Assembly: GCF_003113895.1 (NCBI RefSeq)
Contig: NZ_BDUD01000002.1
Coordinates: 124,001 to 188,000, forward strand
DNA length: 64,000 bases
Origin: Nostoc commune NIES-4072
GTDB taxonomy: Bacteria > Cyanobacteriota > Cyanobacteriia > Cyanobacteriales > Nostocaceae
Reading direction: 5' to 3'
Of this stretch, positions 8,397-18,021 are shown piece after piece (the first letter of the stretch is position 1; each line of letters begins with the position of its first letter). A program made the position numbers and the translations under genes. Under the pieces are notes generated by a model. That model saw only the letters and a list, made by a program, of their open reading frames with translations, ran no database searches and was not told where the DNA came from.

Positions 8397-10145
8397 ATGC
8401 TATTTGATGCCTTTAAAAGCCGTAAATCTTCTCAAAACTTATTGATCAATCCTAACCCGACTTGGCGCGTAGCTTGGGGAGAAGTTAATGCAAGTTATGA
8501 AGACATAGCTTGGCGAGATGAAAAATTTTTGGTGATTTTACCACGCACCGTTTCTGGATTTCTGGCAGAGAAATTAGCAATCAGTTCTGAAAAACAATTT
8601 GTTGTTGTTGGTGATATTTGGTTAACTAACCAAGTGCAGTTGCTAGAACAGTTGGGAATTGAACCAGATAGCTTTGGAGGAAATTATCTGCAACTAGTTG
8701 CTAATCTTTGGGAACAATGGGGTAATGAAAGTCTTAAGCAACTTGTGGGAATGTTTGCACTAGTGGTTTGGGATCGGGAAAAACAGGTGTTGCAGTTGAT
8801 TCGCGATCGCATCGGTAGCCGCACTCTCTACTACACTAATACTGGTGCGGTTCGTTGGATTGCGCCTCAATTAAGAACTTTATCACCTTATCGTTCTTCT
8901 GATTTGGATTTGGTGGCATTGCGAGATTACCTTTGTTGTGCTTTTGTTCCAGGAGAAAGAACGCTTTGGGAACAGGTGCGGGAACTGCGACCTGGAAGCG
9001 TTTTACAATTTCCTGACGAGAAGGTTCAAACTTATTGGCAGTTGCAAGAACAGATTACAGCCATAGATCAACCTTTAGTATGGCATGGCGATCGCTTGCG
9101 AGAACTGCTAAACCAAGTTATTCAAGAATATTTACCACCACAAAACGAACCGGTTGGGGTTTTTCTTTCAGGTGGTTTAGACTCTAGCAGCATCACTGCT
9201 TTGGCGGCAAAATTCCATAGTTCTCCAGTCCATACTTTCTCAATTCATTTTGGCGCTGAATGTCCCAATGAATTAGAATTTTCCAGTCTCGTTGCAACTC
9301 ATTGCCAAACACAGCATCACATTTTAGAAATTACTTTTGCGGATATGTGGGAACGTTTACCCCAAACAATGGCGTATTTAGATGACCCCATTGGCGACCC
9401 ATTAACTATTCCTAATCTTTTGCTGGGACAACTAGCACGAGAAAGTGTACAAGTAGTTTTAAATGGTGAAGGTGGCGACCCCTGTTTTGGTGGGCCAAAA
9501 AATCAGCCAATGTTGATTAATAGTTTATATGGCTCTGTCACCAATCAAGATTCATTACAAGCTTATTTAATTTCTTTTCAAAAGTGCGCTGCTGACTTAC
9601 CCCAACTTTTAAAACCAGAAGTTTTGACAGCAATACAAACAGCACCTTGGATTTTTGAAGAAGATTTATATTCTCAAGCCAGCTATCTGAATCGGTTAAT
9701 GGCAATGAATATTAAATTTAAAGGTGCTGACCAAATTCTTACCAAAGTAAGTAATTTGACTCAAGCCGCAGATTTGCAAGGTCGTTCTCCTTTATTTGAT
9801 CAGCGAGTCGTACATTTAAGCATGACAATTCCTCCAGAGTATAAGCTTTCGGGAGTGTCAGAAAAAGCAGTTTTAAAACAAGCGATTGCAGATATTTTAC
9901 CAGAGAGCATTATTCATCGTCCTAAAAGTGGGATGATGGTACCAGTACAGTTAGGATTTCGCAAATATTGGCAAAAAGAAGCCAGAGATTTATTGCTTAA
10001 TCGTAATGCAGCGATCGCTCCTTATTTTAACCAATTACCAATTCGCAATTGGTTAAACTATCAAGGCGATACTTGGAGTCGTTATGGTGTAAAGCTGTGG
10101 TTACTTGTTAGTTTAGAAATTTGGTTGCAAGTAAATCGAAAATGA
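8397..10145 (+). CDS. Asparagine-synthetase-like ATP-dependent ligase 1 (no glutaminase Cys)
   Basis: 582 residues with an N-terminal Ntn-hydrolase-like half and a C-terminal AMP-forming synthetase half. The PP-loop SGGLDSS lies at residues 258-264, followed by GEGGDPCFGG. A true asparagine synthetase B has Cys at position 2 to release ammonia from glutamine; this protein starts MLFDAF, so the glutaminase is inactive. The same loss is seen in beta-lactam synthetases, carbapenam synthetase and lasso-peptide cyclases, which use the synthetase half to form amide or lactam bonds. A similar tailoring or cyclising role is inferred. A second paralogue lies at 14278-16086. It converges on the membrane-protein gene ending at 10151. 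Confidence 0.82.
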   Translation: MLFDAFKSRKSSQNLLINPNPTWRVAWGEVNASYEDIAWRDEKFLVILPRTVSGFLAEKLAISSEKQFVVVGDIWLTNQVQLLEQLGIEPDSFGGNYLQLVANLWEQWGNESLKQLVGMFALVVWDREKQVLQLIRDRIGSRTLYYTNTGAVRWIAPQLRTLSPYRSSDLDLVALRDYLCCAFVPGERTLWEQVRELRPGSVLQFPDEKVQTYWQLQEQITAIDQPLVWHGDRLRELLNQVIQEYLPPQNEPVGVFLSGGLDSSSITALAAKFHSSPVHTFSIHFGAECPNELEFSSLVATHCQTQHHILEITFADMWERLPQTMAYLDDPIGDPLTIPNLLLGQLARESVQVVLNGEGGDPCFGGPKNQPMLINSLYGSVTNQDSLQAYLISFQKCAADLPQLLKPEVLTAIQTAPWIFEEDLYSQASYLNRLMAMNIKFKGADQILTKVSNLTQAADLQGRSPLFDQRVVHLSMTIPPEYKLSGVSEKAVLKQAIADILPESIIHRPKSGMMVPVQLGFRKYWQKEARDLLLNRNAAIAPYFNQLPIRNWLNYQGDTWSRYGVKLWLLVSLEIWLQVNRK

Positions 10146-10150
10146 GCGTT

Positions 10151-11578
10151 CTAACCAAAACTTTCAGCTGCATACAAATAAATATTTGTACTTTCATCTG
10201 CAATCATCAAACTCTGTTCATCAAGAGCTAAATGTTGATTTGTAGCCATACTGTGATTTAGTATTTGAATCAATTTTTGTGGCTGGAAAGATTCTAGTTC
10301 AACACGATTACCTTCCATTAACCATTTGAGTTCTTCAGTGTTGAGACTCTGCTGAATTTCTGTAGGTAAACTTTTAGCTTGTAACGCTAATTCTTTTAAT
10401 CTTGTAATCCATATTTTGTGACCCTTAAATACTTGACGTGGCAATATACCAACATCAAAAATTGTCACATCGCTATCTCTAAACCATCGCGCATCAGTAC
10501 GCAATTGATAAACTAGGCTGACTCCTTGAGGACTACAATCATGCAGTGCATAGACTTGCAAATCAGGATTGCGCCGCAGCATTTGCATAGTAATTTCAAA
10601 GATATTCTGGGGATAGCCACTAATACTGAGAATGGCGCAATTCCTTTCAAAATGAAAATTATTAGCGATGAGAAATTGTGCAATACTATCCTTGTCACAC
10701 ACTACCAACCTATCGAAGCTGTAAGCAGTAATATCAGAATTTGGAGTTATAACTCTTGTAGTTTGTCGAGAAGTATCAGCGCGAAGTAGTTTTTCAATCA
10801 CTCCATTAGTTTTCTCCCACTTGTCTATGGAATTGTTAACAGTTGCTTTCTCATACCATCCAGGGTTATCTATTTGCTGAGTAACTGTTGTGATAACACG
10901 ATTGCCTGCGATTATATCACCTAAATACATAGAAATAATCGAGAGATATCTCCCTAATAATATTGCGGCTATCGCTAACCAAAAAAATGATGAATTATTG
11001 TCAGCATAATAAAGTAACTGGCTGAAGACAACTCCTATAATGATCACAAGTACATCTTTAATTAGCTGGGTTGTTGGATTACTCTGAATTCGCTCGCTCC
11101 TAACTTTATCATACTCTGATGAATAATCTGAAGATTTAATATTTAAAGTGCAAGTTAACAAAGAAGTAACCAAAAAGAAGAAAAATCTTAGATCAAATAC
11201 AACAAAATTAGTGATAATCAATCTTGTAACAACATTCAAGATAGCATACACAAAAAACAAAAGTAAACTAATAGATAGGCAGGAAGTCAAGTTAATCTTC
11301 TTAATCCTCCACTTTCGGGACTCTGTAATCCTCGGTTTGATATCTGATATGAGTTGTCTGGTAACAAAATATTCAAGTTGAGCGACAGTGAAATATAGAG
11401 TATTATTAGCAGAAATATGAGCGATCGCATTAGCAAAAAGTTGGTCTGTTAACTTCCTATAAGTATACCTACCGGTACCGGGTTCACATACAAAATGATG
11501 ACCACATTTTTTACAATTACCATAATTTTTATTCCAGTCTCTTCGATTATTATTACTTCCGCATTTAATACATTTCAT
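10151..11578 (-). CDS. Zinc-ribbon membrane protein with degenerate TopoVI-A/Toprim-like C-terminal domain (paralogue 1)
   Basis: 475 residues in three parts. The first 30 residues form a zinc ribbon (CIKCG and CKKCG). About four hydrophobic segments follow between residues 95 and 220. The C-terminal third reads DRLVVCDKDSIAQFL, NCAILSISGYP and VYALHDCSPQG, which follows the order of the Toprim region of topoisomerase VI A/Spo11 (VVEKD, GxPD, DxDPxG). The metal-binding D-x-D is D-C-S here, so nuclease-type catalysis is doubtful. Paralogue 2 ends 154 bp upstream on the same strand. The domain relationship is read by eye. Function unknown; a membrane-anchored sensor or binding protein is possible. 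Confidence 0.7.
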   Translation of the reverse strand: MKCIKCGSNNNRRDWNKNYGNCKKCGHHFVCEPGTGRYTYRKLTDQLFANAIAHISANNTLYFTVAQLEYFVTRQLISDIKPRITESRKWRIKKINLTSCLSISLLLFFVYAILNVVTRLIITNFVVFDLRFFFFLVTSLLTCTLNIKSSDYSSEYDKVRSERIQSNPTTQLIKDVLVIIIGVVFSQLLYYADNNSSFFWLAIAAILLGRYLSIISMYLGDIIAGNRVITTVTQQIDNPGWYEKATVNNSIDKWEKTNGVIEKLLRADTSRQTTRVITPNSDITAYSFDRLVVCDKDSIAQFLIANNFHFERNCAILSISGYPQNIFEITMQMLRRNPDLQVYALHDCSPQGVSLVYQLRTDARWFRDSDVTIFDVGILPRQVFKGHKIWITRLKELALQAKSLPTEIQQSLNTEELKWLMEGNRVELESFQPQKLIQILNHSMATNQHLALDEQSLMIADESTNIYLYAAESFG

Positions 11579-11732
11579 AGCAGCAATTTCCTCCTAATTG
11601 TTAGCTGTTAATCCTCGAAAAAAAACGAAAAAAAATTTCCTTCTCTGTGTTTTATGCACCACGCTAGTCGCTACAACAAAGAGACAGCGCCGTGGTGAAG
11701 CAGCAAGGAGAAGGGTAGGGGCTGGTGAAAAA

Positions 11733-12995
11733 TTAACCAAAGCTTTCGACAGCATATATAGAACTTCCGGTATAACTTCCAGAATCACCAACTAAAATCA
11801 AGCTGCTGTCATCGTTATCTAAAGTCCGACTATTGATTATGCCGCGATTGAGAATTTGAATCAATTTTTGAGGACTAAATGATTCTAATTCCACAAAATT
11901 ACCAGATTCCAGCCATGCTAATTCTTCAGCCGATAAACTCTGACGAATTTCTGGTGACAATCGAAAAGCCGCCTCAGTTGATTCTGGAGAAGCTTGAATG
12001 AACATACTCCGACTTGCAGCCAGAATTTGGCGTGGTAATAATCCCACATCAATAATAGTGATATCGCTATCTTTAAACCACTTCGGGCTAGTGCGGAGTT
12101 GATTAAGTAAATTCATTCCTTTGGCGCTACAATCATGCAATGCATATACTTTTAAATCAGGATTGCGACGCAGCATTTGCATGGTAGTATCAAAAATATT
12201 TTGGGGATAACCAGTGATACTAAGAATGGCACAGTTATTTTCAAAATGAAAGTTATTAGCGATTAACATTTGGGCAACTGCTGCATTATCACAAACCACT
12301 AACCTATCAAAACTATAAGCAGTGACATCAGGATTGATAGTAATAGGTATGCTTTCTTCTTGAGGGGGAGGTAAAATTTTATTAATTCGATTGTTAACCT
12401 GTATCCAAGATGTTAGCCAACCCTGAAATTGGCTATCACTAATTGTAAGTTTTTGGGCGTTATTAGTAGGTTGCGCCAATTCTCGAGTACCTAAATAAAT
12501 AGCTAACATTCCTATAGCTACACTAAATGCAAATGAGCTAAATGAATTGATAGCTAAACTAAAAATAATCCCTGCTATCAAAGTAATTATTCCCAATATT
12601 CTTAAAGTTTTAGCTGATTTTTCACGCTGGGAATAAGAGCGCTTCATCGAGCGCATTTGATTGTAAAAAATGGCGATAATAATTGCTGCTATAGCCAAAT
12701 ATCCAAATACAAAAAAGCTATATACACTGACAAGTATCACTAAAAATCCCAATGAAGTTTGGTTTTTGGTTCGCAATCTTTTATCAATCAGATAAAAAAA
12801 CTGCTTAGGTGTAAAAAATAGCGTATGATTAGCAGAAATATCTGCGATCGCTTTAGCAAAAAAAGGATCAGTAAATCTAATTACTGTCATACTAGTTGGT
12901 TCAAAAACAAACGGATGATGACAGTTTTTACAACGACCTTGATTATCTGTTCTATCTTTTAGCTTATTATCAGTGCCACATTGAATACATTTCAT
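11733..12995 (-). CDS. Zinc-ribbon membrane protein with degenerate TopoVI-A/Toprim-like C-terminal domain (paralogue 2)
   Basis: 420 residues with the same layout as its neighbour: an N-terminal zinc ribbon (CIQCG and CKNCH), about four membrane segments between residues 80 and 180, and a C-terminal domain with DRLVVCDNAAVAQML, NCAILSITGYP and YALHDCSAKG. The last residues (ESGNFVELESFSPQKLIQIL) resemble the end of TopoVI-A-type domains. The C-terminal domain is far better conserved between the two paralogues than the membrane part, so it carries the selected function. It is expressed in line with the decarboxylase-like gene upstream (56 bp gap), so the genes from 16.7 kb down to 10.2 kb may form one operon. 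Confidence 0.7.
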   Translation of the reverse strand: MKCIQCGTDNKLKDRTDNQGRCKNCHHPFVFEPTSMTVIRFTDPFFAKAIADISANHTLFFTPKQFFYLIDKRLRTKNQTSLGFLVILVSVYSFFVFGYLAIAAIIIAIFYNQMRSMKRSYSQREKSAKTLRILGIITLIAGIIFSLAINSFSSFAFSVAIGMLAIYLGTRELAQPTNNAQKLTISDSQFQGWLTSWIQVNNRINKILPPPQEESIPITINPDVTAYSFDRLVVCDNAAVAQMLIANNFHFENNCAILSITGYPQNIFDTTMQMLRRNPDLKVYALHDCSAKGMNLLNQLRTSPKWFKDSDITIIDVGLLPRQILAASRSMFIQASPESTEAAFRLSPEIRQSLSAEELAWLESGNFVELESFSPQKLIQILNRGIINSRTLDNDDSSLILVGDSGSYTGSSIYAVESFG

Positions 12996-13051
12996 GGTAG
13001 TTATTTTGAGAATTTAATTGTTGATTAATATAATGATGCATTATTCCTTCT

Positions 13052-14326
13052 TCAATTGAATATTTGATTGTTCAACAAAACATTATATTCCTCCCGTTTA
13101 CGAATTAAACGATGTACATGATTTTCTAACAACACTTCCGCAGGTTTAGGACGATGTAAAAAGTGTGATGACATCGCATAACCATAAGCGCCAACATCTA
13201 AAATACCGATAATATCGCCAATTGCTAACGCAGGTAAATAACAGTTTCGGCTTAAATAATCTCGTGAATAAGTTGTGTTTCCACAGACATCTGTCAAGTA
13301 AGTTTTGGATTTTGATTCTTTCCACGCGACAATTTCTCGATAACCGCCATGTACTGCGGGAACAGAGAGATTAGCAACGGTAGTATCTACGCCAATAATT
13401 TGTTTATCTGATTGCCATTTTACCGAAACTACTTTGGCAAGTAGAGTAGCACAACCAGCGATCGCAGATCGTCCAGGTTCAATAACTAACTCAATATTTC
13501 TTCCTAAACGACTGATTTGATCGCTCAAATCTGCACCAAAAGTTTCCCAGTTAAAAGCTGCACCATCATGATGATATGGATAGCCAAAACCACCGCCAAA
13601 ATCTAGATATTCCCAATCAGGTAAAAGTTTTGCTGTGGCTATTACCTGATTAATTACATTGGTAAAGGCTGCTGTGGCATTAGTACCAGTACCTCGATAA
13701 AAATGCAACCCACTAAGTTTTAATCCTACTTGATGAGTAACTGCGATCGCATCAGCAAATTCTTCTAGACGTACACCAATACGGCTATCACCAGTAATTT
13801 CTGGTAAGTTCAGACGTAAGCCTAGACGAGGTGCGAATCCAGGAGTAAGAGATTTATAGACTTCGCAACAAAGTTGTAACTGAGAAATACTATCCAAATT
13901 GAGAGTTCTGACACCCCAATTTAAGACTTGTTCCATCTCGACACGATTTAAATTACTTCCACTGTATACAATTTGTTCTGCTGAAAAACCTGCTTGTAAT
14001 CCCAGATAAATATCCCCAGGGGTATTAGCGTGTAGTCCCCAACCTGCGGCGCGAAAAATTTGCAGCAGTGAAATATTGCCATTGGTAACACTCGCAAAGC
14101 GAAATTGAGTCTGAGGATAAGAAAAAGCCTCAGTGATGCGTGTGATGGTTTGATTTAAGATGTCAGCTTGGTAAATGTAGAGAGGTGAATCATAAGTATT
14201 TAGTAACTCTTCAGCAAGTTCATAACTAGATGAAGAATGGAATTTCTCACTTTCAACTCCTAACTCATAACTTGTTTCTAAGCTTGCCATTTTTTCTGAA
14301 ATCTCCATAGCTTTTGTGGTATCCAA
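13052..14326 (-). CDS. Fold-type III PLP decarboxylase-like protein lacking the PLP lysine
   Basis: 424 residues with the layout of diaminopimelate/ornithine decarboxylases (alanine-racemase fold). Visible signatures are HFYRGTGTN (substrate-side strand), LDFGGGFGYPY (glycine loop), IEPGRSAIAG, and GDIIGILDVGAYGYAMSSHF. In active enzymes the first strand reads Y-A-V-K-A-N with the Schiff-base lysine; here it reads F-A-S-V-T-N and the lysine position is Val80. A normal PLP enzyme is therefore unlikely unless another lysine serves. The start overlaps the upstream ligase gene by 49 bp (13 bp if Met13 is used), so the two are translationally coupled. Confidence 0.78.
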   Translation of the reverse strand: MDTTKAMEISEKMASLETSYELGVESEKFHSSSSYELAEELLNTYDSPLYIYQADILNQTITRITEAFSYPQTQFRFASVTNGNISLLQIFRAAGWGLHANTPGDIYLGLQAGFSAEQIVYSGSNLNRVEMEQVLNWGVRTLNLDSISQLQLCCEVYKSLTPGFAPRLGLRLNLPEITGDSRIGVRLEEFADAIAVTHQVGLKLSGLHFYRGTGTNATAAFTNVINQVIATAKLLPDWEYLDFGGGFGYPYHHDGAAFNWETFGADLSDQISRLGRNIELVIEPGRSAIAGCATLLAKVVSVKWQSDKQIIGVDTTVANLSVPAVHGGYREIVAWKESKSKTYLTDVCGNTTYSRDYLSRNCYLPALAIGDIIGILDVGAYGYAMSSHFLHRPKPAEVLLENHVHRLIRKREEYNVLLNNQIFN

Positions 14327-16086
14327 AATGGATGATCAAAAGATTCTTGACCCGATTCTTCACTAAAAACATAGACTCGCCAAAGTTGCCACATAATCAG
14401 CAACCATAAAATTTCACCAATCCGACGACCTTGAATAGTAGCACCTAACTTTCCACCAACAATTTGTGCTGCAAGATGGGGAGAAAAGCGGTTTTCTACA
14501 CGAAGTTTGCCAGGATTTAAGCACTTACCAATCTGATTCCAAAACTCATTCAAACACCAAGAGGTTAAAGGAACTCCCATACCACGCTTTTGTCGCCAAA
14601 CAATTTCTGAGGGTAATAAGTTTTCTACGGCTCGCTTGAGGATGTATTTCTCACAAACTCCCTGCAAACAGAGTTCTCCAGATACTTGAAACGTCCACTC
14701 AGCCAATGGTAAATCGCAGAAAGGCGATCGCACAAACAACCCATGAGCAAACCCTAAAGCAGTGGCACGCGGATGTATATTTTGTGACCCTTTCAACATC
14801 AAACTGGCACGGCGCAACCGATGCAAAACGGCTGTACAATACTCAGGGTCAAGTGCTTCTGCAATCCAATCTTCTGGATGTAAATTTTGGATCTGATCAT
14901 AAATATGTGGCTGGTAAATTTGAGCTTCGTAACCCCAAAGACGGTGAAAAGTGCGGAGATATTGTTGGATAAAATTTTCTTGAATAGAGAGATTTTCGTT
15001 TTGATAAACTCCTGCTGCGATTAAAGGTTTATTCGTCCAACCTGCAAACAATTGATCACCACCTTCGCCGTTAAAAATCACCCTAGTATCTTGGCTAGCC
15101 CTTTGTCCTAAAAGAAACAACGGAACTGTTACGCCATCGCCAAAAGGCAAATCTAGCGCCTGTACAGTCGAAATCAGAGCCTTCTGGATTTGATGAGGAT
15201 TGGCATCAACTTTTACCAAAGGAATTTGCAGATGTTGGGCGACAATTTCGGCATAAAGAGATTCAGAAATACCTGCCTTCCCAAAATCCAAGGTATAACC
15301 AATCACCTTTATCCCCGCTTGCACCAGTAAGGCGGCGACAACAGAAGAATCTAATCCCCCAGAGAGAAAAACGCCTACAGGCTCATCTGTTAAGTCAGAA
15401 ATTTGCCTTTCAACAGCTTGTTGAAGCAGAGCTTGTAGTTGTTTGACAGCCGTTGTTTCATCTTTTATTTGCACACCTGCTTCACACCATTGTGATAAAC
15501 GTTGAGAAATTGGCGCCCAAAGCCTTTGTGACTCAGATTGACTTTGCCAGACTAATTCCTCTCCAGCCGGAACTGCAAATATTTGACTCACTGGCGTTAG
15601 GGGATTGGGAACATAAGAAAAACAAGAATAACCGTATAAAGCCGGAATGTTGACTTCAGGATTTTCAACAACTTTCAACAGCAGTTGCAGACGGGATGCA
15701 AACCAAATGACTTGTCCTTGTTGCATCCAATATAGGGGGACTTTTCCAAAAGGTTCTCGTCCTAAAATTAAGCGATCGCTTCGCTGTAATTTTACCCAAA
15801 TATCAGAGTTTAAATAAGTAAATATTCCAGATGCAGATATAGCAGCTATTCTTTCTGGATGATGAATTGGCAAGATTGATTGTTGCGAAAAACCAATATG
15901 AGCAACATTCCAAATAGGATAATTATTCTCGGTTAGCAAGTCGAGATCAGATAACTGGTCAGAGGTAGTATGCAGCGTTTTGATAATACTTAGCCGCGCT
16001 TCTAACTCGCATCGAGAACCATAACCCCAATATCCAATAAATTGCTGAGGCTGATTTATCTTTTCGCGCGGCGGCATATTTTCCAT
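14278..16086 (-). CDS. Asparagine-synthetase-like ATP-dependent ligase 2 (no glutaminase Cys)
   Basis: 602 residues with an N-terminal domain lacking Cys2 (it begins MENMPP) and a C-terminal synthetase domain: PP-loop SGGLDSS at residues 242-248, then FNGEGGDQLFAGW and a conserved KRGMGVP near the end. Like ligase 1 it probably adenylates a carboxylate and joins it to an amine without glutamine hydrolysis. It is the middle of a tight cluster: a single base separates it from the membrane protein upstream and it overlaps the decarboxylase-like gene downstream. No lasso leader protease, RRE protein or precursor peptide is seen, so a lasso pathway is not supported. The exact substrate is unknown. 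Confidence 0.82.
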   Translation of the reverse strand: MENMPPREKINQPQQFIGYWGYGSRCELEARLSIIKTLHTTSDQLSDLDLLTENNYPIWNVAHIGFSQQSILPIHHPERIAAISASGIFTYLNSDIWVKLQRSDRLILGREPFGKVPLYWMQQGQVIWFASRLQLLLKVVENPEVNIPALYGYSCFSYVPNPLTPVSQIFAVPAGEELVWQSQSESQRLWAPISQRLSQWCEAGVQIKDETTAVKQLQALLQQAVERQISDLTDEPVGVFLSGGLDSSVVAALLVQAGIKVIGYTLDFGKAGISESLYAEIVAQHLQIPLVKVDANPHQIQKALISTVQALDLPFGDGVTVPLFLLGQRASQDTRVIFNGEGGDQLFAGWTNKPLIAAGVYQNENLSIQENFIQQYLRTFHRLWGYEAQIYQPHIYDQIQNLHPEDWIAEALDPEYCTAVLHRLRRASLMLKGSQNIHPRATALGFAHGLFVRSPFCDLPLAEWTFQVSGELCLQGVCEKYILKRAVENLLPSEIVWRQKRGMGVPLTSWCLNEFWNQIGKCLNPGKLRVENRFSPHLAAQIVGGKLGATIQGRRIGEILWLLIMWQLWRVYVFSEESGQESFDHPFWIPQKLWRFQKKWQA

Positions 16087-16087
16087 A

Positions 16088-16711
16088 CTATTTCACTTCA
16101 AATTCTGTTTCGCTAAGTTGGCGACCTTGGAGAAATATTTGCGCCTTCCACTTACCTGGAGTCGATGCAGAACCGATGATATAACGGCACTGAGTATCCC
16201 AGATGGATTTGTCAATTTCACGGGTTTGATAGCGATTTTGCTTGACAATTTCACCATTAGGATTAATCCAATTGCATGTTAAATCTAGCTTTTGACCTAT
16301 GGGTGCATCTTTTAAGGTCACACGATAAAAGACTTCTGGGCTGTTCTGGCGTGAGATATTTCTCAGGTCACTACCATCATCTTGAGTGAGAGTAATCCGG
16401 TTTCTTTGAGTAGAAACCCGTTCAAGAGTAGAATTATGCTGTTGAATACTAAATAAAGTACCCATAATGACGATCGCTATAGCAGCAATGACCCCAATAG
16501 CAATTGTCCGATTACGTTTTTCCTGTACTTTCAAAACTTGCCGACGCTGCACTTGAACCAGCGCTTCATCTAGCAAATCCGGTGGTAAACCTAATTCCTG
16601 TAAAATTTGCTTGACTTGTTCGGGTTCAATTTCTGCTTCTTTTCGTGTTTGCAGGTTTCCGACTTCAGCGACGATTTGCGTTAGTTGCTCTGTAGTTAGT
16701 CTCTGGTTCAT
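16088..16711 (-). CDS. Single-pass membrane protein, first gene of the ligase/decarboxylase cluster
   Basis: 207 residues from the ATG at 16711 (a TTG two codons upstream is less likely). Residues 1-65 are soluble and helical (EQVKQILQELGLPPDLLDEAL), one membrane segment follows at about 70-90 (IAIGVIAAIAIVIMGTLF), and an external beta-rich domain ends the protein (DLTCNWINPNGEIVKQNRY, PGKWKAQIFLQGRQL), similar in pattern to DUF3859-like domains. It sits one base from the ligase 2 gene, so they are co-transcribed. Function unknown; it may tether or sense for the pathway. Confidence 0.65.
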   Translation of the reverse strand: MNQRLTTEQLTQIVAEVGNLQTRKEAEIEPEQVKQILQELGLPPDLLDEALVQVQRRQVLKVQEKRNRTIAIGVIAAIAIVIMGTLFSIQQHNSTLERVSTQRNRITLTQDDGSDLRNISRQNSPEVFYRVTLKDAPIGQKLDLTCNWINPNGEIVKQNRYQTREIDKSIWDTQCRYIIGSASTPGKWKAQIFLQGRQLSETEFEVK

Positions 16712-16717
16712 GATCAA

Positions 16718-16950
16718 ATACCACTCCTACATAAAAAAGCGTTTAATTTTCTGCCAAAATAGCTTTGTTTGAGGTTGTGTGTCAAAGAAACACCTTCACA
16801 GCATAACTAAAAGAGTTTTTATAGATATAAAATAGCGATCACCCACTCGCCTTTTTTGCATAAGAAAGATTTTTGCTTCTAGTTTAGCTACAACTGCTCC
16901 TTGTCAATTTCCGGTTTTTTCAACTTTAAGTCCTTTACAAGTGGGCAGCA
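16718..16950. other. Intergenic region, promoter side of the 16.7-10.2 kb cluster
   Basis: No gene seen. It should contain the promoter of the minus-strand cluster that starts at 16711. The right edge (about 16951) is the junction at which a truncated rep copy begins. Confidence 0.4.
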
Positions 16951-17892
16951 ACTAGGAAGTCAACACGTTGCAACGAGGGCTAACATTGCGCTGTTGTCGG
17001 CGGCAGATAATGACGATTACAGCTTTATTGACCAGAACTTCCAGCCAGAGTCATTGCAGACTTGGGGTAAGCGTGGTTCTGTAATCAACGTTGAGATGCG
17101 GCGCTATCGAGAGTCTGTGCTTGCGGGTTTGGTCGAAGATGGCTACACCGTTATCGATGCTGACGATGCTGATGATGATGAGAGTGGGGCAGTTATCGAG
17201 TCGGTTAAAGCCGCGTCTGTTGAATTGTATGCTGTGGAGTGTAAAGCGATCGCTAATTCTGATGAACTCTCTGATGCCGAACTCAAGAAGCTGCAAGACA
17301 CAAGGGCGAAAACGAAAACCGAACGACATCAGCAGCGCAAGGCTGAATTATCCCGTCGTTATGAAGTTGAAGTTACGCCTGATTTGGTCGAGAAAGATGA
17401 CGACGCCTGGTATCCTCAGTTGCGGATGCACTACTATTTGACACTGGGGCGGGAATTTCTGACAACTCGTGATGCTAAACGAGCTAAGGCGCAGTTAGAA
17501 GCGGGGGAAAATTCGATTTGGAAACCAGATTTTAACAAGGGGCAGATGTTGCCATCGGTGCTGTTGTTAGAAGAACTGAATCTGTTGCAGTTGCTTACGC
17601 CAGGCGTTCGGTTACGCTCTTCTGACGAGGCAATGCAGGAATTTAAAGCATTGGCACTAAAGCATCGGCACGTTCTCAAGAATTACTTGAATGTCAGCAT
17701 ATCGGAAAAACTGACTCCGATAGCGATCGCACAGAAGTTGTTGGAGAAAATTGACTTAAAACTGAGTTATGTAGGTCGGCTTGGATCACGAGATAACCGG
17801 GAGTGCGTTTATCAATTTGTTGCCCCTAATGATCAACGTGATTCGATTTTTGGGCAATGGTTAAATCGGGATGAAGCAACTAAAAGGGATTC

Positions 17893-17941
17893 GGTGTCAG
17901 TCATGAATAATATAGATATAACCACACCTGTCATTGACACC
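17893..17941 (+). repeat. Rep-linker inverted-repeat unit, copy 1 of 2
   Basis: Arms GGTGTCA and TGACACC, 49 bp end to end, with AATAATATA in the centre; same unit as 4245-4293 in the intact rep gene. Confidence 0.55.
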
Positions 17942-17973
17942 ACCTCACAGTTAATCCCCAAAAATACTGATTT

Positions 17974-18021
17974 GGTGTCAGCCACTAATAATATAGATAT
18001 AACCACACAACTGACTGACAC
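17974..18021 (+). repeat. Rep-linker inverted-repeat unit, copy 2 of 2
   Basis: Arms GGTGTCA and TGACAC, 48 bp end to end, starting 81 bp after copy 1. The tandem pair is encoded in a serine/threonine/asparagine-rich linker. Confidence 0.55.

Noticed and set aside
8397..16086. Lasso-peptide cluster
   Set aside because: Asparagine-synthetase homologues are present, but no precursor, RRE protein or leader peptidase was found in or between the genes.
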